Shown: positions 35,928 to 45,414, counted from the first letter of the stretch. The stretch: DNA of 64,000 nucleotides from JAENVU01 sp963756815 (GCA_963756815.1 CAVWPR010000004.1:124001-188000), one strand, 5' to 3'. Program-made: numbers and translations. Notes: generated from the letters alone by a model not told the origin.

Positions 35928-38395
35928 TCAGGCGGTCCAGTGCCAGCCGGTGATCTCCGGCGCGTCCTCACCGTGGTCGCGGGTCCACGAGCGAGCCTGC
36001 ACGCGCGCGTCGACCATCTCCTGACGGAGCTCCGCAACGGTCTCACCGAGTGTCGGCACCCGGTCGATCGCGTCGATCACGAGGTGGTAGCGGTCGAGGT
36101 CGTTGAGCATGACCATGTCGAACGGCGTGGTGGTGGTCCCGTTCTCCTTGTATCCGCGCACGTGGAGCCGCTCGTGGTTGGCCCGCCGGTACGTGAGCCG
36201 GTGGACCAGCCACGGGTACCCGTGGAACGCGAAGACGATCGGCGCCGAGGTCGTGAACACGGTGTCGAATTCACGGTCCGGCAGTCCGTGCGGGTGCTCG
36301 GATTCAGGCAGGAGGCGCATGAGGTCGACGACGTTCACGGTCCGGACGCGCAACGAGGGCACGCGCGCCCGCAGGATCGACACCGCCGCGAGCGTCTCCA
36401 GCGTGGGCACGTCGCCGGCGCACGCCATCACGACGTCGGGCTCGCCGCGGCCGTCGTCGGTACTGGCCCAGGGCCACACCCCGACGCCACGCGCGCAGTG
36501 CAACGCGGCCTCGTCGGCGGAGAGCCAATCGAACTGCGGCTGCTTGCCGGCGACCACCACGTTCACGTACTGGCGGGATCGCAGGCAGTGGTCGTAGGTG
36601 GCCAGGAGCGTGTTGGCGTCGGGCGGCAGGTACACCCGCACGATGTCGGGCTTCTTGTTCATCACCACGTCGAGGAAGCCAGGATCCTGGTGCGTGCTGC
36701 CGTTGTGGTCCTGGCGCCACACATGGGAGGACAGCAGGTAGTTCAGGCTCGCGACGCGTCGGCGCCACGGCACCGCGTTGCTCGCCTCGAGCCACTTCGC
36801 GTGCTGATTGAACATCGAGTCCACGATGTGGATGAACGCCTCGTAGCACGTGAAGACACCGTGCCGACCGGACAGCAGGTAGCCCTCGAGCAGCCCCTGG
36901 CACATGTGCTCGGAGAGCACCTCGATGACACGACCGTCGCGCGCCAGGTGCTCGTCGTGGGCGCCGATGCGCGCCTGCCAGTCGCGCCCGGTGACGTCGA
37001 GGATGTCCTGGAGCCGGTTGCTCGCCAGCTCGTCGGGGGCGAACGTGAGGAAGTTGTCCGGGTTCGCGGCGGTCACGTCCCGGAGCCAGCGCCCGAGGAC
37101 GCGCGTCGCCTCGTGCTCGGTGCCGCCCGGGCGGACGACGTCGACGGCGTACTCCCGCCAGTCCGGGAGTCGGAGGTCGCGCAGCCGGGTCCCGCCGTTC
37201 GCCACTGGATTCGCGCTCATCCGCCGCGATCCGGCCGGCGACCACGCGCGTACCCGCTCCACCGGGCACCCGTCGCAGTCGAACAGCTCCTCCGGGCCGT
37301 AGCTGCGCAGCCATGCCTCGAGCACGCGCCGGTGCTCGTCGTCCTGACGGGCACGCGGCAGCGGCACCTGGTGCGCACGGAACGTCCCCTCGACGACCTC
37401 ACCGTCGACCACGGGCGGGCACGTCCAACCCTTCGGCGTCCGGAGCACGATCATCGGCCAGCGCCAACCGTCGTCGGTACCCGCTCCGGCCCGGGCGCGG
37501 CGACGGATGTCGTCGATGCGCTCGAGCGAATCGTCGAGCGCCGCGGCCATCGCCTGGTGCACCACTCCCGGATCGTCACCCTCCACGACGATCGGGTCGT
37601 ACCCGTACCCGCGCAGCAAGGCGTCCGAGGTCGTCGGCCGGGATGCGCGCGAGCAGCGTCGGATTCGCGATCTTGTACTGGTTCAGGTGGAGGATCGGGA
37701 GCACCGCGCCGTCGCGCGCCGGGTTCAGGAATCGCGGCGCGTGCCAGCTCGTGGCGAGTGCGCCGGTCTCGGCCTCGCCGTCGCCGACGACGCAGAGGGC
37801 AACGAGCTCCGGATCGTCGAGCACGGCCCCACACGCGTGGAGGAGCGAGTACCCGAGCTCACCGCCCTCGTGGAACGAGCCGGGTGTCTCCGGTGCGCAG
37901 TGGCTCGGCACGCCGCCGGGGAACGAGAACTGCCGGAAGAACGCGGTCAACCCCTCCACGTCCCGATCGATGTGCGCGTACAGCTCGGAGTACGTGCCCT
38001 CGAGCCACGCGCAGGCGTTCGGCCCCGGGCCACCGTGGCCGGGACCCGCGACGAACACCGCGTGCAGGTCGCGCGCCCTGATGACGCGGTTGGCGTGCGC
38101 CCACACGAGGTTGAGTCCCGGAACCGTCCCGAAGTGGCCGAGCAACCGCGGCTTCACGTGCTCCGGGCGCAGGGGCTCGGTGAGGAGTGGGTTCGCCATC
38201 AGGTAGATCTGGCCCACCGCGAGGTAGTTGGCGGCGCGCCACCACGCGTCGACGTCGCCGAGCTCGGCATCGGTGAGGATGCCGGCGGCGTGCGGTCAGG
38301 GGACGCCGTTCCGGTGCGACCGTGGGGCCGTGGCCGCCGGGCGTCGGTCGTCGCGAGGCGGTGTCACCTCCCATGCTGGCCAGCTGGTCGGTCAC
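35928..38395 (-). CDS. xfp: Xylulose-5-phosphate/fructose-6-phosphate phosphoketolase, two frameshifts
   Basis: About 820 residues. The thiamine-diphosphate motif is in CVVGDGEAETGALATSWH. N-terminal WWRAANYLAVGQIYLMANPLL, GPGHGGPGPNACAWLEGTYS and C-terminal DMVMLNDLDRYHLV are typical of phosphoketolases. Frames break near 38285 and 37622. GTG 38395 has a perfect AAGGAGG 6-7 bases upstream and gives a 35-residue extension before the conserved start. The enzyme splits xylulose 5-P or fructose 6-P to acetyl phosphate plus a shorter sugar phosphate, feeding AckA. Operon: DUF2795, xfp, ackA. Confidence 0.9.
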
Positions 38396-38423
38396 GACGG
38401 ACCTCCTTCGGGCCGTGGGCAGA

Positions 38424-39083
38424 TCACTCGTCGTCGAGCAGCACTCGGATCGCAGCATCGACCATGCCACGGATCGCGCCCGTCGTCATGGCGAGCGGCA
38501 GGCGCAGGAACCGCCGCAGCGCGCTCGCGCGCCCCTCGCCGGGTGCGATCGGGATCGACTCGTCCTGTCGTGGTCCCGCCACGGGCTCGACCAGGATCTC
38601 GACGACCGGCGCGGCCTCGGCCTCGACCTCGAGTTCGGGCAACGTCTCGATCACCGCGTCGGACCGGCCCGGTGCCGCGGACACCGGCGCGGCACCCGAC
38701 GGGTCCGGATGTGCACGCGTCTCCATGTCGTGACCGAGGGCGATCCAGACGTCGCCCACGGTTGCGTACTCCGCGGTGGGGTCGAGTGACCGGAGCGTGG
38801 CGACGACGTCCTCGGGCGCGCGGGCCTCGAGCGCGCCGGCGATGAGCGCGGCGGCGTCGCCGGGAAAGGTCGACGGGAGGAGCCACCGGGCGAGCTCACT
38901 GCGTTCCACGATCGCGCCGTGCACCGCGTCGGCGGCCGGATCCATCTCCTCGACGGCGGGTGCCTCCGGGTCCAGGTCCTCCCGCTCGCGGGTCGACGCG
39001 GCCGCCCCGGTGACGAGCGCCTCGACGCCGTCCGCGAGCTCGTCGTCGAGCCGAGCGCCGTGTTGGATGGAGCCGCGTTCCAT
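38424..39083 (-). CDS. DUF2795-domain protein
   Basis: 219 residues. A DUF2795 unit lies at about 60-115 (VERSELARWLLPSTFPGDAAA ... TLRSLDPTAEYATVGDVW). It is preceded by an acidic low-complexity N-terminus and followed by an acidic linker and a basic amphipathic end (RASALRRFLRLPLAM). Function unknown. GGGAGG is 5 bases before ATG 39083. First gene of the operon with xfp (28-base gap) and ackA. Confidence 0.7.
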   Translation of the reverse strand: MERGSIQHGARLDDELADGVEALVTGAAASTREREDLDPEAPAVEEMDPAADAVHGAIVERSELARWLLPSTFPGDAAALIAGALEARAPEDVVATLRSLDPTAEYATVGDVWIALGHDMETRAHPDPSGAAPVSAAPGRSDAVIETLPELEVEAEAAPVVEILVEPVAGPRQDESIPIAPGEGRASALRRFLRLPLAMTTGAIRGMVDAAIRVLLDDE

Positions 39084-39111
39084 GAGACCTCCCGAGGTGC
39101 CGTCGCGCGGG

Positions 39112-39137
39112 GTGCCCGGGTCGCGCAGCGGTGAAAC
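39112..39137 (-). promoter_or_regulatory. SigB/SigF-like promoter, GTTT-N16-GGGCAC (minus strand)
   Basis: Minus strand GTTT, 16 bases, GGGCAC (4 of 6 in the -10), 28 bases before ATG 39083. Its -35 forms one arm of the inverted repeat at 39133-39167. Confidence 0.35.
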
Positions 39138-39167
39138 GCCGCGCCGGCCGCAGCCGCCCGGCGTTTC
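39133..39167. repeat. Inverted repeat carrying two divergent -35 elements
   Basis: GAAACGCCG, 17 bases, CGGCGTTTC: perfect 9-bp arms, extending to 11 of 12. Each arm contains the GTTT -35 of one of the two divergent promoters (39112-39137 minus, 39163-39187 plus). Confidence 0.6.
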
Positions 39168-39187
39168 GCCCGACGAGGCGGGGGTAT
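39163..39187 (+). promoter_or_regulatory. SigB/SigF promoter, perfect GTTT-N15-GGGTAT
   Basis: GTTT, 15 bases, GGGTAT: every position matches the mycobacterial SigF / Streptomyces SigB-type consensus. It lies 56 bases before the DUF5709 start. Confidence 0.65.
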
Positions 39188-39243
39188 CGCGCCACGATGG
39201 ACGGAATCAGGATGGACGACACCCGCCGACACCCGGAGGCCGC

Positions 39244-39616
39244 ATGAACTCGCCGACCGACCCGGCCGAGAGGTTCCCCGACGACGAGGGCATGCCCGAC
39301 CTCGATCCGCCCGCTCCGGGCAAGATCGAGACCGGCGATCCCCAGGAGGGGCTGCCCCCGCCGGGAGACCGGCCCCGGGCCTCGGTCGACTACGGCACGA
39401 CCGCCGAGGAGGAACGCCACGGCGAGCCGCTCGACGTGCGGATCGCACGCGAGGTCCCCGACGACGCTGCGCCCCCGACCGCCGATCCCGGCGAGCTCGT
39501 GGACGAGGACGCGGTCGTCGACGACGAAGCGGAGCTCGTCGGCGAACGCGCGCCCGTCCGACCCGAGCCTGGGCCGCAGCGCCGAGGAGGAGGCGATCCA
39601 CGTCGTCGACGAGTGA
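39244..39616 (+). CDS. DUF5709-family acidic protein, one frameshift
   Basis: About 123 residues, very acidic. DYGTTAEEERHGEPLDVRIA and a C-terminal SAEEEAIHVVDE (one frame over, after a shift near 39575) are the DUF5709 hallmarks. The unshifted frame would otherwise read into nonsense past the convergent ligD gene. Ribosome-binding site GGAGG 5 bases before ATG 39244. Unknown function; probably a disordered stress protein. Confidence 0.7.
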
Positions 39617-39623
39617 CGTCGGG

Positions 39624-40586
39624 TCAGTTCGACGGCTCCCCCGGGTCCTCGGCGCCCGCCCGTTCGTCACGATCGGCCCACTCGAGGAGCGGGGCGATGT
39701 CGAAGACGGCGTCGTCGATGCCGACGTGCAGGTCGCCGAGCTCGGCGAACCGCGCCGGCATCGTCGCGATCGTGAAGTCGGACGGAACGACGGCGTCCAC
39801 CTCCGACCACCGCAGGGGCGCCGACACCAGCGCCTCGGGCACGCCGCGGACCGAGTACGCCGCTGCGATCGTGTGGTCGCGGGCGTTCTGGTTGTAGTCG
39901 ACGAAGACCAGGTCCGGAGCACGGTCACGTCGCCACCACGCGGTCGTGACGTCGTCGGGCGCACGCCGTTCGACCTCACGGGCGAACGCCAACGCGGCCC
40001 GCCGCACGTCGGCGAAGCCGTGGTCGGGCGGGATGCGCACGTACACGTGCAGCCCGCGCCCGCCCGAGGTCTTCGGCCAGCCGACGGCGCCGAGCTCGTC
40101 GAGCACCTCGTGGACCACCGCGGCGACGCGCTGCACCCGCGCGAAGTCGCAGTCCGGCATCGGGTCGAGGTCGATGCGCCACTCGTCGGGCGACTCGGTG
40201 TCGGCGCGCCGGGAGTTCCAGGGATGGAACTCGACCGTCGACATCTGCACCGCCCAGATCACGCTCGCGAGCTCGGTGACGCACAGCTCGTACGCGTGGC
40301 GACCGAAGCGGGGGAAGTCGACGCGGACCGTCTCGAGCCACGGAGGCGCGCCGGCGGGGATGCGCTTCTGGTGCACCTTCTGCCCCGACACGCCCGTCGG
40401 GTACCGGTGCAGCATGCACGGCCGGTCTCGCAACGCGCGGACGATCCCGTCGCCGACGCTCAGGTAGTACCGCACGAGGTCGAGCTTCGTCTCGCCCCGT
40501 GCCGGGAAGTAGACGCGGTCCGGGTTCGTGATGCGCACGTCACGGTCGCCGACGTCGACGTCGACCGAAGGCGTGCGCCCGCTCAC
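39624..40586 (-). CDS. LigD-type polymerase domain (NHEJ primase-polymerase)
   Basis: 320 residues, a stand-alone PolDom: ITNPDRVYFPARGETKLDLVRYY, metal-binding EWRIDLDPMPDCDF (DxD), TSGGRGLHVYVRI and the late WWRRDRAPDLVFVDYNQN. In LigD this domain fills gaps with ribonucleotides at broken ends. Here it lacks the ligase and phosphoesterase domains. GTG 40586 is preceded by TACCGT at 6 bases (leaderless). An ATP-dependent ligase gene lies 1 kb away on the other strand; no Ku gene is in the window. Confidence 0.9.
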   Translation of the reverse strand: MSGRTPSVDVDVGDRDVRITNPDRVYFPARGETKLDLVRYYLSVGDGIVRALRDRPCMLHRYPTGVSGQKVHQKRIPAGAPPWLETVRVDFPRFGRHAYELCVTELASVIWAVQMSTVEFHPWNSRRADTESPDEWRIDLDPMPDCDFARVQRVAAVVHEVLDELGAVGWPKTSGGRGLHVYVRIPPDHGFADVRRAALAFAREVERRAPDDVTTAWWRRDRAPDLVFVDYNQNARDHTIAAAYSVRGVPEALVSAPLRWSEVDAVVPSDFTIATMPARFAELGDLHVGIDDAVFDIAPLLEWADRDERAGAEDPGEPSN

Positions 40587-40592
40587 GCTCCG

Positions 40593-40598
40593 ACGGTA
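40593..40598 (-). promoter_or_regulatory. Leaderless -10 element (TACCGT) for the LigD-polymerase gene
   Basis: Minus strand TACCGT, 6 bases, GTG 40586, no ribosome-binding site. Confidence 0.45.
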
Positions 40599-40675
40599 CC
40601 GCTCCGGCGATTGCCGGGCGGCGACGCCGGGTACGGCGCGGACACGTTCCCCTTCCCCACCGAGCGAGCCGGCCG

Positions 40676-41081
40676 ATGCTGTCATCCACACCCGCGAACC
40701 TCGTGCGTCGGCTCGGGCGAGACGTTGCTCGCCGCGATGTTCGTCAGCGGAGGCCTGGATGCGATCCGACATCCGGAGGGGAAGGTCGCGAAGGCGAGCA
40801 CGGTGATCGACCCACTCGAGCACGAGCTGCAGCTCGACGTGCCCGCTGCAACCCTCGTCCGCGTCAACGGTGGCGTCCAGGTCGCGGCCGGCGCGCTGCT
40901 CGCGAGCAGCCGGCTGCCTCGTGTCGCGGCGTTCGCGCTCGCGTGCTCGCTCGTGCCGACGACCGTCGCCGGTCACCGGTTCTGGGAGGAATCGGATCCC
41001 GCACAACGTGCCGCGCAGCGCATCCACTTCCTGAAGAACGTCTCGATGTTCGGCGGGCTCCTCGTCGCCGTCACGTCCTGA
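40676..41081 (+). CDS. DoxX-family membrane protein, one frameshift
   Basis: About 134 residues. MLSSTPANLVRRLG then, after a shift near 40718, ETLLAAMFVSGGLDAIRHP, the DoxX start, with four hydrophobic segments and RIHFLKNVSMFGGLL at the end. DoxX proteins are small membrane proteins tied to redox or oxidative stress responses. Divergent from the LigD-polymerase gene. Confidence 0.78.
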
Positions 41082-41109
41082 GCGGCTGGCGGCGGACGCG
41101 GGCCGTGGG

Positions 41110-41115
41110 TAGCGT
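41110..41115 (+). promoter_or_regulatory. Leaderless -10 element (TAGCGT) for the globin gene
   Basis: TAGCGT ends 7 bases before GTG 41123. It overlaps GGGTAG at 41107-41112, which lacks a matching GTTT -35, so a housekeeping leaderless promoter is more likely. Confidence 0.4.
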
Positions 41116-41122
41116 CGAGGGC

Positions 41123-41611
41123 GTGACACCGACGAACGGCCCCGAGGGTGGCGACCCGGCGTGCTGGGCGCACCTCGTCGACGGCGAGCGACTCGACCTC
41201 GCGACGCGCGCCGAGGTCGAGCTCCTCGTGCGCACGTTCTACCGGGCCGCGGCCATGGACGACCTGCTCGGCCCGATCTTCGAGGCCGCATCCGTCGACT
41301 GGCCGAGCCACATCGAGACGGTCACGGGCTTCTGGATGGACCAGCTGTTCGCGACGCACCGGTACGAGGGGAATCCATTGCGCGCCCACGTGCCCGTCGC
41401 GCGCCGGATCCCGTTCCGTCCCGAGCATTTCGCCCGGTGGCTCGCGCTCTTCACCGAGACCGTCGACGAGCTGTTCGAGGGTCCGGTCGCCGACCTGGCC
41501 AAGGCACGCGCCGCGAAGATGGCACGCGCGCTCGCACGGCTGCTCGACGGCATCTCGGCACCGGGGTCGGCGCCACTCGAGGTGCCGGAGCCGCGTCGTC
41601 GCGGCGCGTGA
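41123..41611 (+). CDS. Group III truncated haemoglobin
   Basis: 162 residues: VELLVRTFYRAAAMDDLLGPIFE, then WPSHIETVTGFWMDQLF, YEGNPLRAHVPVARRIPF and FARWLALFTETVDELF. The proximal histidine would be the one in HFARWLALF, and the family usually has an E-helix His or Trp distal set. These globins detoxify NO or peroxide. The DNA ligase gene follows 15 bases later. Confidence 0.85.
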   Translation: MTPTNGPEGGDPACWAHLVDGERLDLATRAEVELLVRTFYRAAAMDDLLGPIFEAASVDWPSHIETVTGFWMDQLFATHRYEGNPLRAHVPVARRIPFRPEHFARWLALFTETVDELFEGPVADLAKARAAKMARALARLLDGISAPGSAPLEVPEPRRRGA

Positions 41612-41626
41612 CCGGGACGCGCCGCG

Positions 41627-43146
41627 ATGACCCTGCTCGCCGACCTCGTCGCGACCTCCGCGACCCTCACCGCGACGTCGTCACGGCGCGCCAAGGTCGA
41701 CGCCCTCGCTGCGCTCCTCCGCGCTCTCGATCCCGACGAGGTCGTCGTCGCGGTCGCATGCCTCACCGGTGTCCCCCGCCAAGGTCGGATCGGCGTCGGG
41801 TGGAACCGCGCCTCCGCACTCCGCGGACGTGCACCCGTCGCCACGCTCGGGCTCGGGGACCTCGACGACGCGCTCGACCGGCTCGACGCGTGCACGGGAC
41901 CGGGATCCGAGTCGCGGCGTGCGGCGATCATCGACGCGCTCGACGCCGGCCTCACCTCCGAGGAGTCGGACTTCGTCCGGCGCCTCCTGACCGGCGAGCT
42001 CCGCCAGGGGGCGCTGGCAGGTCTCATGACCGACGCGGTCGCGGCGGCGGCAGAGGTTCCCGTCGAGCTCGTCCGCCGCGCCGCGATGTTGAGCGGCGAC
42101 CTGCCCGGCACCGCTCGCGACGCGCTGACGGACGGTCGCGCCGCGCTCGAAGAGTGTGCGGCTCCACGTCGGCGTCGCCGTCCAGCCGATGCTGGCCGCC
42201 ACCGCCACCGACGTGGCCGACGCCCTCGGCACCACCGGCCCCGCCTCCGTCGAATGGAAGCTCGACGGCGTGCGGATCCAGGCGCACCGGCTCGGCGACC
42301 GGGTCCACCTCTACACCCGCAACCTCAACGAGGTGACGAACCGCATGCCGTCGGTGGTGGAGACGCTCCGCGCGCTGCCGGTCGAGTCGGTGGTGCTCGA
42401 CGGTGAGGTCATCGGCGTGACCGAGGACGGTCTCCCCGAGGCGTTCCAGGACTCGGCCAGCACCTTCGGTCGGCGGCAGCGGTCCCGGCCCGGTGACCCT
42501 CGATGCCTCCTGGTTCGACGTGCTCCACCTCGACGGGCGCGAGCTGATCGACGAGCCACTCGAGGACCGGCTGGCGGCGATGGACAGCATCCCGTCGCTC
42601 CGCCGCATCCCGTCCGTACGCACCGACGACGTCGACGTCGCGCAACGACTGCTCGACGACGCGTTGGCGACCGGGCACGAGGGCGCCATGGTCAAATCGC
42701 TCGCGTCGACCTACGCCGCCGGGCGGCGCGGCCGCGCCTGGCGCAAGGTCAAGCCGGTGCACACCCTCGACCTCGTCGTGCTCGCGGTCGAGTGGGGATC
42801 CGGGCGACGGCGCGGGCTCCTCTCGAACCTGCACCTCGGCGCGCTCGGCCCCGACGGCGCGCCCGTGATGGTCGGCAAGACCTTCAAGGGGCTCACCGAC
42901 GAGCTGCTCGCCTGGCAGACCGAGCGGTTCCTCGCGCTGGAGATCCACCGCGACGGCCACGTGGTCGTGGTCCGGCCGGAGCAGGTGGTCGAGATCGCGC
43001 TCGACGGCGCGCAGGCATCGACGCGGTATCCGGGCGGCGTGGCGCTCCGCTTCGCCCGCGTGCGCCGGTACCGGGACGACAAGGGTCCGACCGAGGCCGA
43101 CACTCTCGACGCCGTCCGCGCGCTGCTCCCCCGTTCCCGTCGCTGA
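41627..43146 (+). CDS. ATP-dependent DNA ligase (LigB/LigC-like), two frameshifts
   Basis: About 505 residues. An N-terminal DNA-binding domain (LLADLVATSATLTATSSRRAK ... LLTGELRQGALAGLM), then nucleotidyltransferase motif I EWKLDGVRIQAH with the lysine that takes AMP, RNLNEVT (motif Ib), DGEVIGV (III), EGAMVKSL (IV) and WRKVK (V), then an OB domain. Frames break near 42155 and 42475. It joins nicks using ATP. Probably works with the LigD-polymerase in non-homologous repair. It is convergent with trmO. Confidence 0.88.
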
Positions 43147-43177
43147 CGCGGTGGCGGCGGCCCGGGCAGTCAGCGAC
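43139..43177. terminator. Long-looped hairpin spanning both convergent stop codons
   Basis: GTCGCTGAC at 43139-43147 and its exact complement GTCAGCGAC at 43169-43177, 21-base loop. Each arm holds one stop codon of the convergent ligase and trmO genes. A two-way terminator is likely. Confidence 0.45.
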
Positions 43178-43598
43178 CGGCGCGCGGACCGAGACGAGGC
43201 TTGACGTCGACGACCGGGGTCCCGTCGAAGGCCTCCAGCGCGTCAACCTCGAACCCGTCCGGGTGGATCAGCGTGATCGTCACCTCGTGGTGCCCGAGCG
43301 GATTGGGCCGGTCGGGTGAACGGGTCGCGAACACCCCGATCGCGGGGCGCGACCGCTCGCCGCGCGGGTGCGTCACCAATCGCTCGCGGTCGGCCCGGTC
43401 CAGCCAGGTCACGAGAGTGATCGCTTCGCCCACCGCGAGCCCGTCGAGTGCCGGGCGGTACGACTCCGACACCCGGACGCGGGCCGGAGGCGCGCCCTCG
43501 TCGGGCTGGCGCGGTGCGTCGGCCCCGTCGACGAGTGACGACTCGATCCGTCCGACGATCACCAGGCACAGCTCTGCGGCCGGGGGAACATCGGGCAC
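43170..43598 (-). CDS. trmO: TrmO-like tRNA (t6A37) N6-methyltransferase
   Basis: 142 residues forming the single TrmO/YaeB beta-barrel: LVIVGRIESSL start, then GVFATRSPDRPNPLGHHEVTI (the conserved RxPxRPNPIG SAM-binding loop) and VDALEAFDGTPVVDVKP. It methylates t6A37 of some tRNAs. Monocistronic and convergent with the ligase gene. Confidence 0.9.
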   Translation of the reverse strand: MPDVPPAAELCLVIVGRIESSLVDGADAPRQPDEGAPPARVRVSESYRPALDGLAVGEAITLVTWLDRADRERLVTHPRGERSRPAIGVFATRSPDRPNPLGHHEVTITLIHPDGFEVDALEAFDGTPVVDVKPRLGPRAGR

Positions 43599-43694
43599 GC
43601 CGCATTCTGGCCCAGCGGCCCACCCGCCCGCGCGGCGTCACGCGTCGGGGCGACGGGACGCGCCAATCGGCGGACGCCCGTGCGCGGCCGGCGG

Positions 43695-43700
43695 TACGCT
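43695..43700 (+). promoter_or_regulatory. Leaderless -10 element (TACGCT)
   Basis: TACGCT ends 6 bases before GTG 43707 and there is no ribosome-binding site. Confidence 0.45.
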
Positions 43701-43706
43701 GGAACC

Positions 43707-45413
43707 GTGAGCGGGCCGGCCATCGTCGTCGTCGACGACGACGACGACGGTCGCACCGATCTCGTCACCGCACTCGACGACCGGTACGGGCGGCACTACG
43801 ACGTCCGGCAGTACGGCTCGAGTGTGGACGCGGCGACCGATCTCGAACGGTTCGCCGCAGAGGGCGACGAGATCGCGATCGTGCTCGTCGCCCTCTCGCT
43901 CATCGCCGACGGGCGCCACACGCTGCTCGACGACATCCGCCGCCTGCACCCGCACGCAAAGCGGCTGACGGTGATCGAGTGGGACGACAACGGGGACCCC
44001 GAGGTCGGCGCGACGATCCTCGATGCCGTCGGCAACGGGCGGCTCGATCACTTCGTGCTCCGACCGGCATCGCCGGCCGACGAGGCACTCCACTCCACGA
44101 TCACGGGCTTGCTCCTCGACTGGAACGACACGCAGCGCGTGTCGCCGCACACGGTGCACATCGTCGGCGAGTCGTGGCACGGACGGGCCTACGACCTCCG
44201 CAACACGCTCGGAAGGTGTGCGTTGCCGCACACGTTCTCGCTCGCCGACTCGGAGACCGGCCGCCGCATCGTGGAGGAGGCGGGTGGGGTCGACGGGCTT
44301 CCTCTCGTCGTCTTCCCCAACGGCACGGTGCTCCGGGATCCCACGAACGCGGAGATCGCCGCCGCCACCGGGACCCCGGTCCGCCCTGAGCGTCGGGTGT
44401 GGGACCTCGTCATCATCGGTTCCGGCCCGGCCGGCCTGTCCGCAGCCGTGTACGGCGCCTCCGAAGGACTCGCCACGCTGGTGATCGACGAGGGCGGGGT
44501 CGGTGGCCAGGCGACATCGAGCTCGCTGATCCGCAACTATCTCGGCTTCCCGCCCGGGGTCAGCGGTCGGCAGCTGTCCCGGAGCGCGTTCACCCAGGCC
44601 TGGGTGTTCGGCGCCCGGTTCATGTTCATGCAGGGCGCGACGGACGTGCGCCGCCGACCGGACACCGGACAACTGACGGTCCAGCTCGCTGAGGGCGACT
44701 CCGTACCGACCCGCGCGGTGCTCCTCGCGACCGGCGCGAGCTGGCGCAGGCTCGGCGTACCGGAGCTCGAGGCCCTGACCGGATCCGGCGTGTACTACGG
44801 CGGCCCGACCAGCGAGATCCAGGCCATGGCGGGACGCGAGGTGTACGTCGTCGGTGGCGCGAACTCCGCCGGGCAGGCGGCCCTCCACCTGGCACGCTTC
44901 GCGCGACGCGTCACCATGGTGATCCGAGGCGACGCACTCAGCGCAGGGATGTCGGACTATCTCCTGCGGCAGGTCAGCACGGATCCGCACATCGAGGTGC
45001 GTCTCCGGACCGAGATCGTGGGCGGCGGCGGCGCCGGCCGTCTCGAACGGCTGGTGCTCAACGACCTCGACACCGGCGCCGAGGAGTCCGTGGCCGCCGA
45101 CGCGCTCTTCCTGCTCATCGGCGCCGAACCGCACACCGAGTGGCTGCCGGACGAGATCGCACGTGACGAGCAGGGATTCGTGCTCACGGGCGCAGACGTC
45201 GAGCAGGACGCCGGCTGGCCCCTGTCGCGCGCACGGCTGCACCTCGAGACCTCGGTGCCCGGCGTGTTCGCAGCGGGCGACGCACGCCACGGATCCGTCA
45301 AACGCGTGGCGTCGGCGGTCGGCGAGGGGTCGGTCGCCATCCAGCTGCTGCACCAGCTCTCCGCACTCGACGCGGCGGCGTCCTTGCCGGCCGAGGTCAT
45401 CCCCGCGACCTGA
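43707..45413 (+). CDS. Receiver-like plus thioredoxin-reductase-like flavoprotein without CxxC
   Basis: 568 residues, three parts. 1-130: receiver-like domain opening IVVVDDDDDG, but the strand that should carry the phospho-acceptor Asp reads VLVALSL. About 145-225: thioredoxin-like fold (HIVGESWHGRAYDLRNTL ... GLPLVVFPNGTVL). 230-560: FAD/NAD reductase with GSGPAGLSAAVYGAS, ATGASWRRL, GGANSAGQAALHLARF and GVFAAGDAR. Where thioredoxin reductase has CxxC, this has YYGGPTSEI, so it cannot be a dithiol reductase of the usual sort. Electrons from NAD(P)H and FAD must go to another acceptor. Confidence 0.85.
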   Translation: MSGPAIVVVDDDDDGRTDLVTALDDRYGRHYDVRQYGSSVDAATDLERFAAEGDEIAIVLVALSLIADGRHTLLDDIRRLHPHAKRLTVIEWDDNGDPEVGATILDAVGNGRLDHFVLRPASPADEALHSTITGLLLDWNDTQRVSPHTVHIVGESWHGRAYDLRNTLGRCALPHTFSLADSETGRRIVEEAGGVDGLPLVVFPNGTVLRDPTNAEIAAATGTPVRPERRVWDLVIIGSGPAGLSAAVYGASEGLATLVIDEGGVGGQATSSSLIRNYLGFPPGVSGRQLSRSAFTQAWVFGARFMFMQGATDVRRRPDTGQLTVQLAEGDSVPTRAVLLATGASWRRLGVPELEALTGSGVYYGGPTSEIQAMAGREVYVVGGANSAGQAALHLARFARRVTMVIRGDALSAGMSDYLLRQVSTDPHIEVRLRTEIVGGGGAGRLERLVLNDLDTGAEESVAADALFLLIGAEPHTEWLPDEIARDEQGFVLTGADVEQDAGWPLSRARLHLETSVPGVFAAGDARHGSVKRVASAVGEGSVAIQLLHQLSALDAAASLPAEVIPAT

Positions 45414-45414
45414 G

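Noticed and set aside
35097..38081. Open plus-strand frame of almost 1,000 codons opposite ackA/xfp
   Set aside because: The opposite strand encodes phosphoketolase and acetate kinase with catalytic motifs; the plus frame has none.
41107..41112. GGGTAG before the globin as another SigB/SigF promoter
   Set aside because: No GTTT-like -35 lies 15-17 bases upstream; the overlapping TAGCGT fits a leaderless housekeeping promoter instead.
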